A stretch of DNA of 64,000 nt from Deltaproteobacteria bacterium (GCA_016703535.1 JADJBV010000001.1:124001-188000), one strand, 5' to 3'; shown: positions 16,428-25,139, counted from the stretch's first letter. Made by a program: numbers and translations. The notes: generated by a model not told the origin, from the letters alone.

Positions 16428-17452
16428 ACTGCCTGGAAGCGCCGCTCGCGGATGCGAGCTTTGGCCCGGGCCTGGGCGACCTCGAGGGGCGTGCGCCCAG
16501 TGCGGGTGGCTTCGACCAAGACCTGGGTGGTGGTGTCACCCAAGGCGTCGATCAGCGGGGTCGGGTCGCTGAGCCCCATCACCGCCCGGCCGATGCCGAC
16601 GATCACCGCGCCGGCCGAGGCGATCATGTCGGGGACGTGGAGGATCCGCGCGGCCCGCAAGGTCTCGGCCACCGAGTCGTCGGCCAAGGCGTTGTTGGCG
16701 GCGCCGCAGACCGCAAAGGCCTTGATCCTCGGCACCAACCCCCGGGTGACGACCCCGCCGATCGCGCAGGGGGCGATCACGTCGACCTCCAGCTCCAAGA
16801 TCGTCTCGGGATCGCCGACCTGAGCGCCCGTCTGTTGGGCCACGTGGACCGCCCGAGGGCGATCGAGATCGGCGATGGTCACGATCGCTCCGGCGTCGAT
16901 CAGCGCCTTGGCGGCGGCGGCGCCGATCGCGCCGGCACCTTGGATCGCCACCTTCAGGCCTCGAACTCCGTCCCGCCCGGCATGGCGGGCCGCGGCCTCC
17001 ATCGAGCGGAGGAGGCCCCGTCCGGTGGCGATGGTCAGATCTTCTTCGGGGTGGACGTAGCGGGTGCGGCTGGCCATCAACCGTAGATCGGCGGCGGTGG
17101 TGCCGAGATCACCGGCGGTGTGGAAGAGCCCCCGCAGATCTTCGATCGCCTCACCCAGCCGCAAGAAGGCTCGGGTCCGATCCAAGCCGGGGTGATCGAG
17201 GACCACCCCCTTGGCCCCGCCGGCGTCCAGGCCGGCCAAGGCACACTTGATGGTCATGGCCCGGGCCAAACGGGCCGCGTCGTGCAGCGCTTCCGACTCG
17301 CTTCGGTAGGCCCGGGTGCGGATCCCGCCGGCGCCGGGCCCCAAGGTCAGATCGTCCAACACGATCAACGCCAACAGCCCACACTCGGGTTCGCTGATCA
17401 CCAAGGTTCGGCCGATCCGTTCGGCCTGGATGGTGCTCAACAGATCGCTCAT
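16424..17452 (-). CDS. Leucine/Glu/Phe/Val dehydrogenase family protein
   Basis: The 342-residue enzyme matches NAD-dependent amino-acid dehydrogenases of the leucine/phenylalanine type, which deaminate an amino acid to its 2-keto acid. The first domain shows GPGAGGIRTRAYRSESEAL, the catalytic region MTIKCALAGLDAGGAKGVV with its two lysines, and HTAGDLGTT. The cofactor domain has VAIQGAGAIGAAAAKALIDAGA, followed by ADLDR, where the Asp favours NAD. Length is normal. It starts nine bases after the TetR gene on the same strand, so it may be under TetR control. Confidence 0.88.
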   Translation of the reverse strand: MSDLLSTIQAERIGRTLVISEPECGLLALIVLDDLTLGPGAGGIRTRAYRSESEALHDAARLARAMTIKCALAGLDAGGAKGVVLDHPGLDRTRAFLRLGEAIEDLRGLFHTAGDLGTTAADLRLMASRTRYVHPEEDLTIATGRGLLRSMEAAARHAGRDGVRGLKVAIQGAGAIGAAAAKALIDAGAIVTIADLDRPRAVHVAQQTGAQVGDPETILELEVDVIAPCAIGGVVTRGLVPRIKAFAVCGAANNALADDSVAETLRAARILHVPDMIASAGAVIVGIGRAVMGLSDPTPLIDALGDTTTQVLVEATRTGRTPLEVAQARAKARIRERRFQAV

Positions 17453-17461
17453 GCCGATCCG

Positions 17462-18142
17462 CTAACGCCTCCGCTTTCGCGCCTCAACCCGCTTCTTTGG
17501 GGGCCCGCTCGCCCGGCGCCGTGGCCGGGGAGGGGAAGCCGCGGGGCCCAGGCCGCGGAAGATCTCGGCCGCGTAACGGGCCACGAAGTCCTCGGGACTG
17601 GCCTCACCCAGGCCGATCCAATCGACCAGCCCGTCGAGCCAGAGGTGGGCCAAGCCGTGGACTCCACTCCAGGCCACCAGGGCCAAACTTTGGGGGTCAC
17701 CGGGTCGAGCCAAACCCACCCGTTGGCAGGCGGCGATCTCGTTGACGGCCAAAGCGAAGACCGCCGCTTCGGCGTTTTTGACGGCTTCGGTGCGGCGCCC
17801 TTCGCCCGCGGCGAACATCACCCGAAAGTGACCGGGGTGCTGGCGGGCGAAGTGGAGGTAGCCCCGGCCCAAGGCAGAAAAGCGCTGGAGTGGATCGGGC
17901 CCGGCCGCGGACAACGCCAACACCGCCGCCGCCAACAAACGGCGAAAGCCATCTTCGGCGACGGCCGCGATCAGGGCCTGGTGGTTGGGGTAGTGGCGAT
18001 AAGGGGCGCCATGGGTGACGCCGGCTCGGCGGGCCGCTTCCCTCAATCCGATGGCGCCGACCCCACCCTCTTCGGCGAGGTTCACCGCGGCCTCGAGCAG
18101 CGCCCCGGCCACGTCCTTGGGGGTCACTCGCGCCCGTCCCAC
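17462..18142 (-). CDS. TetR/AcrR-family transcriptional regulator
   Basis: The 226-residue protein has an N-terminal TetR helix-turn-helix (VGAIGLREAARRAGVTHGAP, then YRHYPNHQALIAAVAEDG) and a C-terminal domain (TetR_C-like WHG motif VAWSGVHGLAHLWLDGLV). The last 25 residues are very Arg/Lys/Pro-rich. It starts with GTG and lies divergent from the CrtISO-like gene. Two copies of a TGACAnTGTCA-type palindrome occur in the shared region, one just upstream of each gene, so self-repression and control of both directions is likely. The ligand is unknown. Confidence 0.9.
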   Translation of the reverse strand: MGRARVTPKDVAGALLEAAVNLAEEGGVGAIGLREAARRAGVTHGAPYRHYPNHQALIAAVAEDGFRRLLAAAVLALSAAGPDPLQRFSALGRGYLHFARQHPGHFRVMFAAGEGRRTEAVKNAEAAVFALAVNEIAACQRVGLARPGDPQSLALVAWSGVHGLAHLWLDGLVDWIGLGEASPEDFVARYAAEIFRGLGPAASPPRPRRRASGPPKKRVEARKRRR

Positions 18143-18146
18143 GGGA

Positions 18147-18157
18147 TGACATTGTCA
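18147..18157. promoter_or_regulatory. TetR operator-like palindrome, regulator-proximal
   Basis: The perfect palindrome TGACATTGTCA lies five bases upstream of the TetR start codon. Its core TGACAnTGTC is repeated at the other end of the same divergent region (18209-18225), as expected for a shared dimeric-repressor site. Confidence 0.55.
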
Positions 18158-18208
18158 ACTGCATGGGCAAAACGCAACGCTGATTGACGCCGAACGCGGC
18201 TCATCATG

Positions 18209-18225
18209 TGTTGACACTGTCTACA
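18209..18225. promoter_or_regulatory. TetR operator-like palindrome overlapping a -35 box
   Basis: TGTTGACACTGTCTACA is an imperfect 8-1-8 inverted repeat with one mismatch. It contains a TTGACA that would be the -35 box of the CrtISO-like gene starting at 18246. It shares the TGACAnTGTC core with 18147-18157. Binding here would block transcription of the oxidoreductase. Confidence 0.55.
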
Positions 18226-18245
18226 AGATCGGGATCCCTCGAGTC

Positions 18246-19844
18246 ATGACGGATCCGAGTGAGTTCGGCCCCCACGGCAAGCCATGGAGCAAGACCGGCC
18301 CCGGTGGGCCCTTTGACGTGGTGGTGATCGGCTCCGGGATGGGCGGCCAGGCGGCGGCGGCGTTGTTGGCAAAAGTGGGAAGGCGAGTGTTGCTGCTGGA
18401 GCAACACTACGAGCCGGGGGGCTTCACTCACACCTTCCGACGGGGCCCCTGGCGTTGGGACGTCGGCGTGCACGCGGTCGGTGAGGTGACGCCCCGAAGT
18501 TTGCCGGGCCGGATCCTCCGGTGGCTCAGCGATGGCCAGCTGGAGTGGGCCTCCTTGGGCTCCACCTACGACCGCTTCTTGTTCCCTGGCGACTTCCGCA
18601 TCGACTTCCCCGACTCACCCGAGCAGTTCAAAGAGAACCTCCTGGCCGCGGCGCCCCAGGAGCGGGCCGGGATCGACGAATATTTTCGGGCGGTGCGGGA
18701 GGTGGCGGGTTCGATGCGCCTCTACTACTTGGCGCGCCTGGCGCCCCCGTCGTGGGGACACTTCGCCGACCTGACCCTGGCGCGACGAGCGCAGGCCTTC
18801 CTCGAGGAGCGCACCTCGGCCCGGATCGGGCGGCTCACCCAAAACCCGCGGTTGGCCGCCTTGTTGACGGCCCAGTGGGGCTACTACGGCTCACCGCCGA
18901 GCCGTTCGTCGTTCGCGATGCAGGCCCTGGTCGCCAAACACTTCTTGTGGGGCGGATATTATCCCGTCGGCGGCAGCCAGCAGATCGCCCGCAGCTTGTT
19001 GAGTTCGGTGGCGACCCAAGGCGGCTGGACCCGGGTCGCGACGCCGGTCCGGCAGATCAAGATCGAAGGGGGGCGGGCGGTCGGCGTGGAGCTGGAGGAC
19101 GGCGAGGTGATCCGGGCCCCCCGGGTGATCAGCGCGGTGGGGGTCGCCGCGACCTGCGCCCGAATGTTGCCGCCGGAGCTGAACCACACGCCCTGGGCGA
19201 GCGGGGTGGCCAAATTGACGCCCGCGCCGGCCCACGTCTGCCTCTACCTGGGCCTGAACGGTGATCCGCGGCCGGCGGGCGCCAGCGCCGCCAACCAGTG
19301 GCTCTACGAGACCTGGAGCATGGAGGCCTCGGCCTGGCAGATCGATCAGGCCCCACTCCCCGACGCGCCGGTGCTCTACGTTAGCTTCCCTTCGCTCAAA
19401 GATCCCCGCCACCAAGGTGAACATCACACCGCCGAGGTGGTGACCTTCGTGCCCTACGGCGCCTTCCAACGTTGGCAAGGGACCCGCTGGATGAAACGCG
19501 GTGAAGACTACGAGGCCTTCAAGGCCCAGCTGACCGAACGTCTCTTGGCCCAACTGCACCGGCACCTGCCAGGTCTGCGCCCGCTGATCGCCCACGCCGA
19601 GTTGTCGACGCCGCTCAGCACCGAAAAGTTCGTGCGGCCCATGGCCGGCAGCATCTACGGCCTCGAGCCGACGCCGGAACGTTTTGCCAACCCCTACCTG
19701 CGGCCCCGCTCACCGATCCCCGGCCTCTACTTCGCGGGCAGTGAGGTGGCCACCGTCGGGGTGATCGGCGCCCTGATGGGTGGGGTGCTGGCGGCGGCGG
19801 CGGCGGATCCGGTATCGGTGTTGAGCGCCTTGCGGCGCCTTTGA
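18246..19844 (+). CDS. CrtISO/retinol-saturase-like FAD-dependent oxidoreductase
   Basis: The 532-residue flavoprotein has an FAD-binding dinucleotide fold at about residues 23-60 (VVVIGSGMGGQAAAALLAKV, then LLLEQHYEPGGFTHTF) and the C-terminal flavin-binding segment IPGLYFAGSEVATVGVIGAL. Sequence order and length fit the phytoene desaturase/carotenoid isomerase/retinol saturase group, which reduces or isomerises polyene or other hydrophobic substrates. No other carotenoid gene is in the window, so the substrate is open. Its divergent TetR neighbour and the palindromes between them suggest inducible expression. YbaK follows after seven bases. Confidence 0.87.
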   Translation: MTDPSEFGPHGKPWSKTGPGGPFDVVVIGSGMGGQAAAALLAKVGRRVLLLEQHYEPGGFTHTFRRGPWRWDVGVHAVGEVTPRSLPGRILRWLSDGQLEWASLGSTYDRFLFPGDFRIDFPDSPEQFKENLLAAAPQERAGIDEYFRAVREVAGSMRLYYLARLAPPSWGHFADLTLARRAQAFLEERTSARIGRLTQNPRLAALLTAQWGYYGSPPSRSSFAMQALVAKHFLWGGYYPVGGSQQIARSLLSSVATQGGWTRVATPVRQIKIEGGRAVGVELEDGEVIRAPRVISAVGVAATCARMLPPELNHTPWASGVAKLTPAPAHVCLYLGLNGDPRPAGASAANQWLYETWSMEASAWQIDQAPLPDAPVLYVSFPSLKDPRHQGEHHTAEVVTFVPYGAFQRWQGTRWMKRGEDYEAFKAQLTERLLAQLHRHLPGLRPLIAHAELSTPLSTEKFVRPMAGSIYGLEPTPERFANPYLRPRSPIPGLYFAGSEVATVGVIGALMGGVLAAAAADPVSVLSALRRL

Positions 19845-19851
19845 GGAGCCG

Positions 19852-20337
19852 ATGACCAAAACCAACGCCGCGCGGATCCTGGAGACCTTGGGCATCCACT
19901 ACGAACTTCGCGCTTATCAGGTCGATCCAGAAGATCTGAGCGCCGAGACGGTGGCCGCCAAGGTGGGCCTCCCGGCCGAGCAGGTGTTCAAGACCTTGGT
20001 CGCCCGGGGTGATCGTCACGGCGTGTGTATGGCGGTGGTGCCCGGCAACGCCGAGCTCGATCCCAAGGCCCTGGCCCGGCTGAGCGGCGACGGTCGGGTC
20101 GAGACCGTCCCCCTCAAAGAGGTCCAACCGTTGACCGGTTATGTTCGAGGTGGGGTCACCGCTTTGGGCGGCAAGAAGAACTTCCCGGTCTACGCCGACG
20201 AAACCATCGAGTTGTTCGATCAGATCGCGGTGTCGGCCGGGATCCGGGGGGCTCAGCTGGTCTTGGCGCCGGCCGACTACTTGAACGTCACCAAGGCCAA
20301 GGTGGGGCCGATCGCCCGGGACAAAAAGCGGGGCTGA
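19852..20337 (+). CDS. ybaK: Cys-tRNA(Pro) deacylase YbaK/EbsC
   Basis: The 161-residue single-domain protein edits tRNA(Pro) wrongly charged with cysteine. Family marks are VDPEDLSAETVAAKVGLP, QVFKTLVARGD with the conserved Lys, MAVVPGNAELDPKALA, PLTGYVRGGVTALGGKKNFP and the Asp-containing segment ending IRGAQLVLAPADYL. A GAGGAG ribosome site precedes the ATG. It is only seven bases after the oxidoreductase gene. Its TGA directly abuts the reverse-complement stop of the aldo/keto reductase, so the two stops form TGATCA. Confidence 0.94.
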   Translation: MTKTNAARILETLGIHYELRAYQVDPEDLSAETVAAKVGLPAEQVFKTLVARGDRHGVCMAVVPGNAELDPKALARLSGDGRVETVPLKEVQPLTGYVRGGVTALGGKKNFPVYADETIELFDQIAVSAGIRGAQLVLAPADYLNVTKAKVGPIARDKKRG

Positions 20338-21438
20338 TCAACGATACCAGCGAGGTTCGTTGTGGACCGGGACGCCGCCGGTCAACATGCCTTGCATCGC
20401 CGGCGAAAAGAAGAGGTACGGGAAGACCAGCTCGGGTCGGGAGTTCTCTTCCAGGCGCCGCGAAAGTTCGCCGGGGATCTCGAAGTCCAAGGCCCCCAGG
20501 TTGTCGTCCAGTTGTGCAAGTTTGGTTGCGCCGATGATGGTCGAGACCACCCCGGGGCGTTTGGTGATCCAGTTCAGCGCCACCTGAGCCGGCGAACGCC
20601 CGAGCTCCTTGGCCACCCCCACCAACACGTCGACCACCTTCCAGTTCTTTTCGTTGAACTTCTGGAACACCGGGTTCGGCGAACTTTGGGTGACCTGCAG
20701 GCGACCGTCCCCTTGGCCCCCGGTGCTGGTGCGCTGGTATTTGCCGGACAAGAGGCCGCTGGCCAGCGGGCTCCAGGGGCAGATGCCCATCCCGAGCTGC
20801 TGGGCCGCGGGCACGTGTTCCCGTTCGATGTTGCGTTCGGCCAAGCTGTACTCCAGCTGGAGGGCGCAGATCTTCTCGTAGCCCCGGAGTTCGGCCATGG
20901 TTTGGGCCCGGCTCAGGTACCAAGCCGGCGTGTCGGAGAAGCCGATGTAGCGGATCTTCCCGGCCTGCACCAAACCATCAAGGGTGTGGAGCACCTCTTC
21001 CACAGGCGTCAGGGAGTCCCAGGCGTGGAGCCAATAGAGGTCGACGTAGTCGGTGCGGAGTCGCCGCAGCGATCCCTCCAAGGCTCGGTGGATGTTCTTC
21101 CGGCCGTTGCCGCCGGCGTTGGGATCTCCAGGACGAGCGTTGAAGCTGAACTTGGTGGCGACCACCAGCTGATCTCGAGTTTTGGTCTCGGCCATGAACT
21201 GGCCCAAGAGCTCTTCGCTGCGTCCGCCGGTGTAGCCGTCGGCGGTGTCGATGAAGTTGCCCCCGGCCGCCAGGTAGCGATCGAAGATCGCCCGAGCCGC
21301 TTCGGCTTCGCTCCCCCAGCCCCACTCGGTGCCGAAGGTCATGGTCCCCAAACAAAGAGGCGAGACCCGCAGGCCACTTTTTCCCAAAAGGTAATATTCG
21401 CCGAGGGACTGGGGACGGTTGGATAGGTGGTTAGTCAT
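20338..21438 (-). CDS. Aldo/keto reductase
   Basis: The 366-residue (beta/alpha)8 oxidoreductase uses NADPH to reduce carbonyl groups. The catalytic tetrad can be read as Asp and Tyr in NFIDTADGYTGGRSEE, Lys in VVATKFSF and His in YWLHAWD. The cofactor-binding C-terminal part contains STIIGATKLAQLDDNL. It resembles the YajO/Tas-like AKR group. The start at 21438 (MTNHLSNRP) is preceded by AGGAGC. The frame is open to 21597, but that extension runs into the hairpin element at 21489-21679. Confidence 0.92.
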   Translation of the reverse strand: MTNHLSNRPQSLGEYYLLGKSGLRVSPLCLGTMTFGTEWGWGSEAEAARAIFDRYLAAGGNFIDTADGYTGGRSEELLGQFMAETKTRDQLVVATKFSFNARPGDPNAGGNGRKNIHRALEGSLRRLRTDYVDLYWLHAWDSLTPVEEVLHTLDGLVQAGKIRYIGFSDTPAWYLSRAQTMAELRGYEKICALQLEYSLAERNIEREHVPAAQQLGMGICPWSPLASGLLSGKYQRTSTGGQGDGRLQVTQSSPNPVFQKFNEKNWKVVDVLVGVAKELGRSPAQVALNWITKRPGVVSTIIGATKLAQLDDNLGALDFEIPGELSRRLEENSRPELVFPYLFFSPAMQGMLTGGVPVHNEPRWYR

Positions 21439-21488
21439 GTCTAGTTGCTCCTGGTCGCGCCAGCCTGGGCCGGCGACCCGGCCGGAAG

Positions 21489-21679
21489 CTAGTGTCCCGT
21501 CCGGAAAGTTCGGATCACGTTCGCGCTCGTCCTTTTCGCCGCTGCTCGACGCGCGGCCTGCGGCCGCCCTTTCGGGCTCCTCGGTCATTGGGGGCAACCC
21601 AACTCCCTCCGGAGCGCGTCGATCAGCGACGAAAAATCCTTCGCGGGAACATGATCGAACTTCCCGGACGGGACACTAG
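21489..21679. mobile_element. MITE-like long-hairpin element, about 191 bp
   Basis: The outer ends are inverted repeats of about 28 bases: the left begins CTAGTGTCCCGTCCGGAAAG (21489) and the right ends CCCGGACGGGACACTAG (21679), with one base missing and one mismatch. The symmetry continues inward. A left segment with TTTTCGCCGCTGCTCGACGC (about 21533-21554) mirrors a right one with GCGTCGATCAGCGACGAAAA (about 21617-21636). It encodes no protein and lies between two divergent genes. The ends include CTAG, which could be part of the terminal repeat or a target site. It looks like a non-autonomous element whose transposase is elsewhere. Confidence 0.65.
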
Positions 21680-21728
21680 GCCCCTCAGCGGTTGGCGGCA
21701 ACCAAGGCGTCGCGTAAATTCGCCCGGC

Positions 21729-22574
21729 ATGGATGAGCACGATCGTTGGCGTGAAGAGACGCGGCAGAGCTGGAACGTCGCCACCTTGGCGCACAATCGT
21801 CACAAACTCGACCAAGCTCGGTGGTTGGCCTCGGGAGGTTCACCACTTTTCCCCGAGGAGCTGGAGCTTTTGGGCGACGTGGCGGGGCGACGCCTGCTCC
21901 ACCTGCTCTGCAACGCGGGACAAGACAGCCTGGCGTTGGCGCGGCTCGGCGCCAAGGTGACCGGCGTTGATCTCTCGGACGAAGCGATCTTGGCCGCACA
22001 GAACTTGTCGACCGAAAGCGGGATCGGGGCCGAGTTCGTGCGGAGCGAGGCCTTCCAATATTTGGAGCACGAAGAGCGGCGCTTCGAGGTGGTCTTCAGC
22101 TCCTACGGGGCCTTGACCTGGTTGCCTGATCTTGATCGTTGGGCCCAAGGGGCGGCCCGAGTCCTGGAGCCCGGCGGCCGGGTGGTGATCTGCGAGTTCC
22201 ATCCTTTGGTGTGGTCGATCGACGCCGAATGGCGGCTCAGCAAGGACCCGTATTTTGCGCCGGGTCACCGCTTTTCGGCGCCGGTCGAGGACTACGTGGG
22301 GCGTTCGGGCCCCGCGTTGGCGCCGATGGGGTATCGTGAGTTGGACGCGCCGTTCCACAACCCGCACCCGGCCCACGCCTACCAGTGGACCTTGGCCGAC
22401 ACCGTCACCGCGGTGGCTCGAGCGGGCCTCTTCATCGAACGCCTCACCGAATATCCGTACGCCAATGGTTGCCGCGTGATCCCGAGTTTGGTCGAAGGTG
22501 AGGGGCGGCGCCTTCATCCGCCGCCCGGGGTCCCCAGCGTGCCCTTGATGTACGGCTTGGTCGCGAGGCGCTGA
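21729..22574 (+). CDS. Class I SAM-dependent methyltransferase
   Basis: The 281-residue protein begins WREETRQSWNVATLAHNRHK. Motif I is a variant, LLHLLCNAGQDSLALARLGA, typical of a methyltransferase subfamily with Cys-Asn in place of the Gly-rich loop start. TGVDLSDEAI supplies the ribose-binding acidic residue and VLEPGGRVVICEFHPLVW follows. The C-terminal half has no obvious substrate signature. The start at 21729 is the first ATG after the hairpin element. The patatin gene begins on the base after its stop. Confidence 0.85.
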   Translation: MDEHDRWREETRQSWNVATLAHNRHKLDQARWLASGGSPLFPEELELLGDVAGRRLLHLLCNAGQDSLALARLGAKVTGVDLSDEAILAAQNLSTESGIGAEFVRSEAFQYLEHEERRFEVVFSSYGALTWLPDLDRWAQGAARVLEPGGRVVICEFHPLVWSIDAEWRLSKDPYFAPGHRFSAPVEDYVGRSGPALAPMGYRELDAPFHNPHPAHAYQWTLADTVTAVARAGLFIERLTEYPYANGCRVIPSLVEGEGRRLHPPPGVPSVPLMYGLVARR

Positions 22575-23252
22575 GTGGACCTGGTGCTCTCCAGCGGCTT
22601 TTTGGCCTTCGCGCGGCACGTCGGGGTGTTGGCCGCGTTCGAAGAGTACGGGCTGCGCCCCGAGGCGATCTGTGGGACCTCCTCCGGTGCGCTGGTCGGC
22701 GCGTTGTGGGCGGCGGGGCACCCGGCCGAAGTGATCGGTCGGGTGCTCTCGGAGCAAACACCCCTCTCGAGCCTCCGGGTGCGAGCCACACCTTGGTCGG
22801 GCTTCTTCTCTTTGGCGCCGCTGATCGCCCGCCTCGAGTCCCTCTTGCCCGCGAACATCGAGGCCTTGGCGTTGCCCTTTGCGGTCGGCGTGATGGGCCC
22901 GGGGCGGCGCCACCACTTGTTGACCTCGGGCCCGTTGGCGCACGCGGTGGCGGCCTCCTGCGCCATGCCCCACGTCTTCGCGCCGGTCCCGATTGCAGGT
23001 GTGCCCTACCAAGATGGGGGTGCGGTCGATCGCCTGGGCCTCGAGGCTTGGCGGGCTTGGCGGCGCGGGCGTTCGGCGACGGTCCACTGGGTCGAGCGCA
23101 CCGCCGGGGTGGAGGTGGGCGCTGATCTATCGGGGTTGCGGTTGATCCGGACCCCTCGATCGGGAGCCAAGTTATGGAACTTGGGTGACTTCTGGAGGCA
23201 GGTCGACGAGGCGCGAGAGTTGGCGCGGGCCGCGTTGGCTGTTTCGCAATGA
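22575..23252 (+). CDS. Patatin-like phospholipase
   Basis: The 225-residue protein contains the serine hydrolase motif GTSSG (nucleophile Ser, about residue 36) and the aspartate of the catalytic dyad in PYQDGGAVD. Patatins release fatty acids from membrane or storage lipids. The usual glycine-rich oxyanion loop (DGGGxRG) is altered to SSGFLAFARHVG, so activity is less certain. It starts with GTG immediately after the methyltransferase stop (no gap), which implies coupled expression. It is short for the family but contains the whole core. Confidence 0.82.
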   Translation: MDLVLSSGFLAFARHVGVLAAFEEYGLRPEAICGTSSGALVGALWAAGHPAEVIGRVLSEQTPLSSLRVRATPWSGFFSLAPLIARLESLLPANIEALALPFAVGVMGPGRRHHLLTSGPLAHAVAASCAMPHVFAPVPIAGVPYQDGGAVDRLGLEAWRAWRRGRSATVHWVERTAGVEVGADLSGLRLIRTPRSGAKLWNLGDFWRQVDEARELARAALAVSQ

Positions 23253-23260
23253 GTCAGTGG

Positions 23261-23340
23261 TGTCAAAGCTTTGACAGCGACCAAGTGGTTGACGATGGGT
23301 TGACAGCGCTCAAAGTGGGTTGATGCTGTCGTTGACCTGA
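23261..23340. promoter_or_regulatory. Palindrome and repeated TTGAC half-sites upstream of the ThDP enzyme gene
   Basis: TGTCAAAGCTTTGACA (23261-23276) is a perfect 16-bp palindrome. It is followed by further TTGAC-like elements at about 23289, 23300, 23320 and 23332. The order GTGGTTGA...GGTTGAC is repeated with a period near 31 bp. One of these (TTGACA at 23300) could serve as a -35 box. The array is a plausible binding region for a regulator, not identified here. Confidence 0.4.
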
Positions 23341-23411
23341 CACCTCCGCAGTTTCCTCCGTGGAGGTCACAAAGTACACATTGGCATGAAGCGTGCTCCT
23401 CCGGTCCACCC

Positions 23412-25139
23412 GTGGAAGCACCTCGCCGAGATGACCCCTGGGACCCGTCTCAAACCCCCAACCGTCGCTCCATCGATCACCCCCAACGCGCCGCGGATGT
23501 GCTGGTCCAGGTGCTCGAGGAGGCCGGCGTCGACGTGATCTTTGGCCTACCAGGCGGCGCGATCGGGCCAGTCTTCGACGCGCTCCACGGCCACAAGAAG
23601 ATCCGCACCGTGGTGAGCAAACACGAGTCGGCCGCGATCTTCGGGGCCGTGGGCTACGCCCGGGCCACCGGTAAGTTGGGCGTTGCGGTGGTCACCTCGG
23701 GTCCGGGCCTGCTGAACACCATGACCGGAGTGGCGGCCGCGTTCTGCGACGGAGTTCCAGTCTTGTTGCTCGGCGGCGAGGTCCCTCGTCACAACTTCGG
23801 GAAGGGCGCGCTCCAAGAGGGGAGCAGCCACAACCTCAACGTGGTGGCGATGTTGGGCCACATCACCAAAACCGCGATGCAGGTCCCCGACGCCAACGCC
23901 GCGCCGACCTTGCTGCGACGGGCGATCATCACCGCGACCTCCGGTCGTCCCGGCCCGGTGCTCTTGACCTTGCCGGTGGACACCCAGTCGGCCCAGATCT
24001 GCGCGCCCCGGATCTCCCAGGCGGTCTCGACCAGCTTCGGCATCGAAGCTCAGCCTTTGGAGCATGCCGCGTTGGCGCTCCAGCGGAGCAAACGCAAGGT
24101 GATCTTCGCGGGTTCAGGCGTGCGGGCGGGCGAGGGCCCTCGGCTGCTGAGGGAGTTGGCCGAAAAGCTCCAGTGTCCGGTGATGACCACCCCCAAGGCG
24201 AAGGGCGTCTTCCCGGAAACTCACCCCTTGGCTTTGGGGGTTTTTGGGTTGGGTGGCCACCCCTCGGCGGCCAAGTTCATGAGTGAGCCGGTGGAGACGG
24301 TGTTGGCCATCGGTACCAGCCTCAACGACCTGGCCACCAACGGTTGGACCCAGGTGCTGAAGCCGACCCGCACCTTGATCCACGTGGACATCGACTCGGC
24401 GCGGGTGGGGCGGGCCTATCAGTCTCAGATCGCCATCGCCGCGCCGGCGGCCATGTTCCTGGAGGAGATGATGCCGCGGGTGCGGCCGAGTTCGGTCAAC
24501 CAACACTACGGGATCGAACACCACACCGATGCCGAGTTGACCCAAACAGGGAGCGACGGCGCGATCTCCCCCCAGCGGGCGATCTGGGAGCTGCAGCAGG
24601 TCCTGCCGAACAATGCGATCTATTCAGTAGATTCAGGTGAACACACCATCTTCGCCATCCACTACCTGCAAGCCCATCACCCCCACGCCTTCATGGCCAT
24701 GTTGGGCCTCGGGGCGATGGGTTCGGCGATCCCGGCGGCGATCGGGACTCAGCTGGGGCGACCATCGGGGGTGGCGGTCGCGATCTGCGGCGACGGCGGT
24801 TTTGCGATGACCGCACCCGAGTTGGCGACGGCGGCCTACGAACGCCTGCCGGTGATCGTGATGGTGATGAACGATCACCGCTTGGGGATGGTCGAGCTGG
24901 GGCACAAGGCTCACTTCGGTCGCAGCCCCAACTTTACGGTCGGGCCGATGGACGTGGGCGTGGTGTCGGTGGGCCTGGGGGCTCGTACGCTCCAGGTGAA
25001 GAAACCGGGGGACATCTTGGCCGCCGAGGCGCTGCTGCGTCGGCGCAGCGGGCCGATCGTCCTCGATGTGTTGATCGATCGAACGGTGCGAATGCCCAAA
25101 AACAGCCGCTTCGAGCAGCTGGCGACGGACGTGCGCTGA
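23412..25139 (+). CDS. Thiamine-diphosphate-dependent enzyme, acetolactate synthase large-subunit-like
   Basis: The 575-residue protein has the three-domain order of the POX/AHAS family. The N-terminal pyrimidine-binding domain contains VIFGLPGGAIGPVFDAL and the activating Glu (about 72, in VSKHESAAIFGAVGYAR). The central domain follows. The C-terminal pyrophosphate-binding domain contains GDGGFAMTAPELATAAYE and MVMND (GDG-N motif, about 460-488). Enzymes of this type join pyruvate-derived carbanions to a second keto acid or aldehyde. No small regulatory subunit gene is adjacent, so it could be a catabolic acetolactate synthase or another acyloin-forming enzyme. The GTG start is uncertain by some 20 residues. 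Confidence 0.85.
   Translation: MEAPRRDDPWDPSQTPNRRSIDHPQRAADVLVQVLEEAGVDVIFGLPGGAIGPVFDALHGHKKIRTVVSKHESAAIFGAVGYARATGKLGVAVVTSGPGLLNTMTGVAAAFCDGVPVLLLGGEVPRHNFGKGALQEGSSHNLNVVAMLGHITKTAMQVPDANAAPTLLRRAIITATSGRPGPVLLTLPVDTQSAQICAPRISQAVSTSFGIEAQPLEHAALALQRSKRKVIFAGSGVRAGEGPRLLRELAEKLQCPVMTTPKAKGVFPETHPLALGVFGLGGHPSAAKFMSEPVETVLAIGTSLNDLATNGWTQVLKPTRTLIHVDIDSARVGRAYQSQIAIAAPAAMFLEEMMPRVRPSSVNQHYGIEHHTDAELTQTGSDGAISPQRAIWELQQVLPNNAIYSVDSGEHTIFAIHYLQAHHPHAFMAMLGLGAMGSAIPAAIGTQLGRPSGVAVAICGDGGFAMTAPELATAAYERLPVIVMVMNDHRLGMVELGHKAHFGRSPNFTVGPMDVGVVSVGLGARTLQVKKPGDILAAEALLRRRSGPIVLDVLIDRTVRMPKNSRFEQLATDVR

Noticed and set aside
23412..25139. Naming the ThDP enzyme ilvB
   Set aside because: The small subunit gene is absent nearby and other ThDP enzymes share the same motifs.
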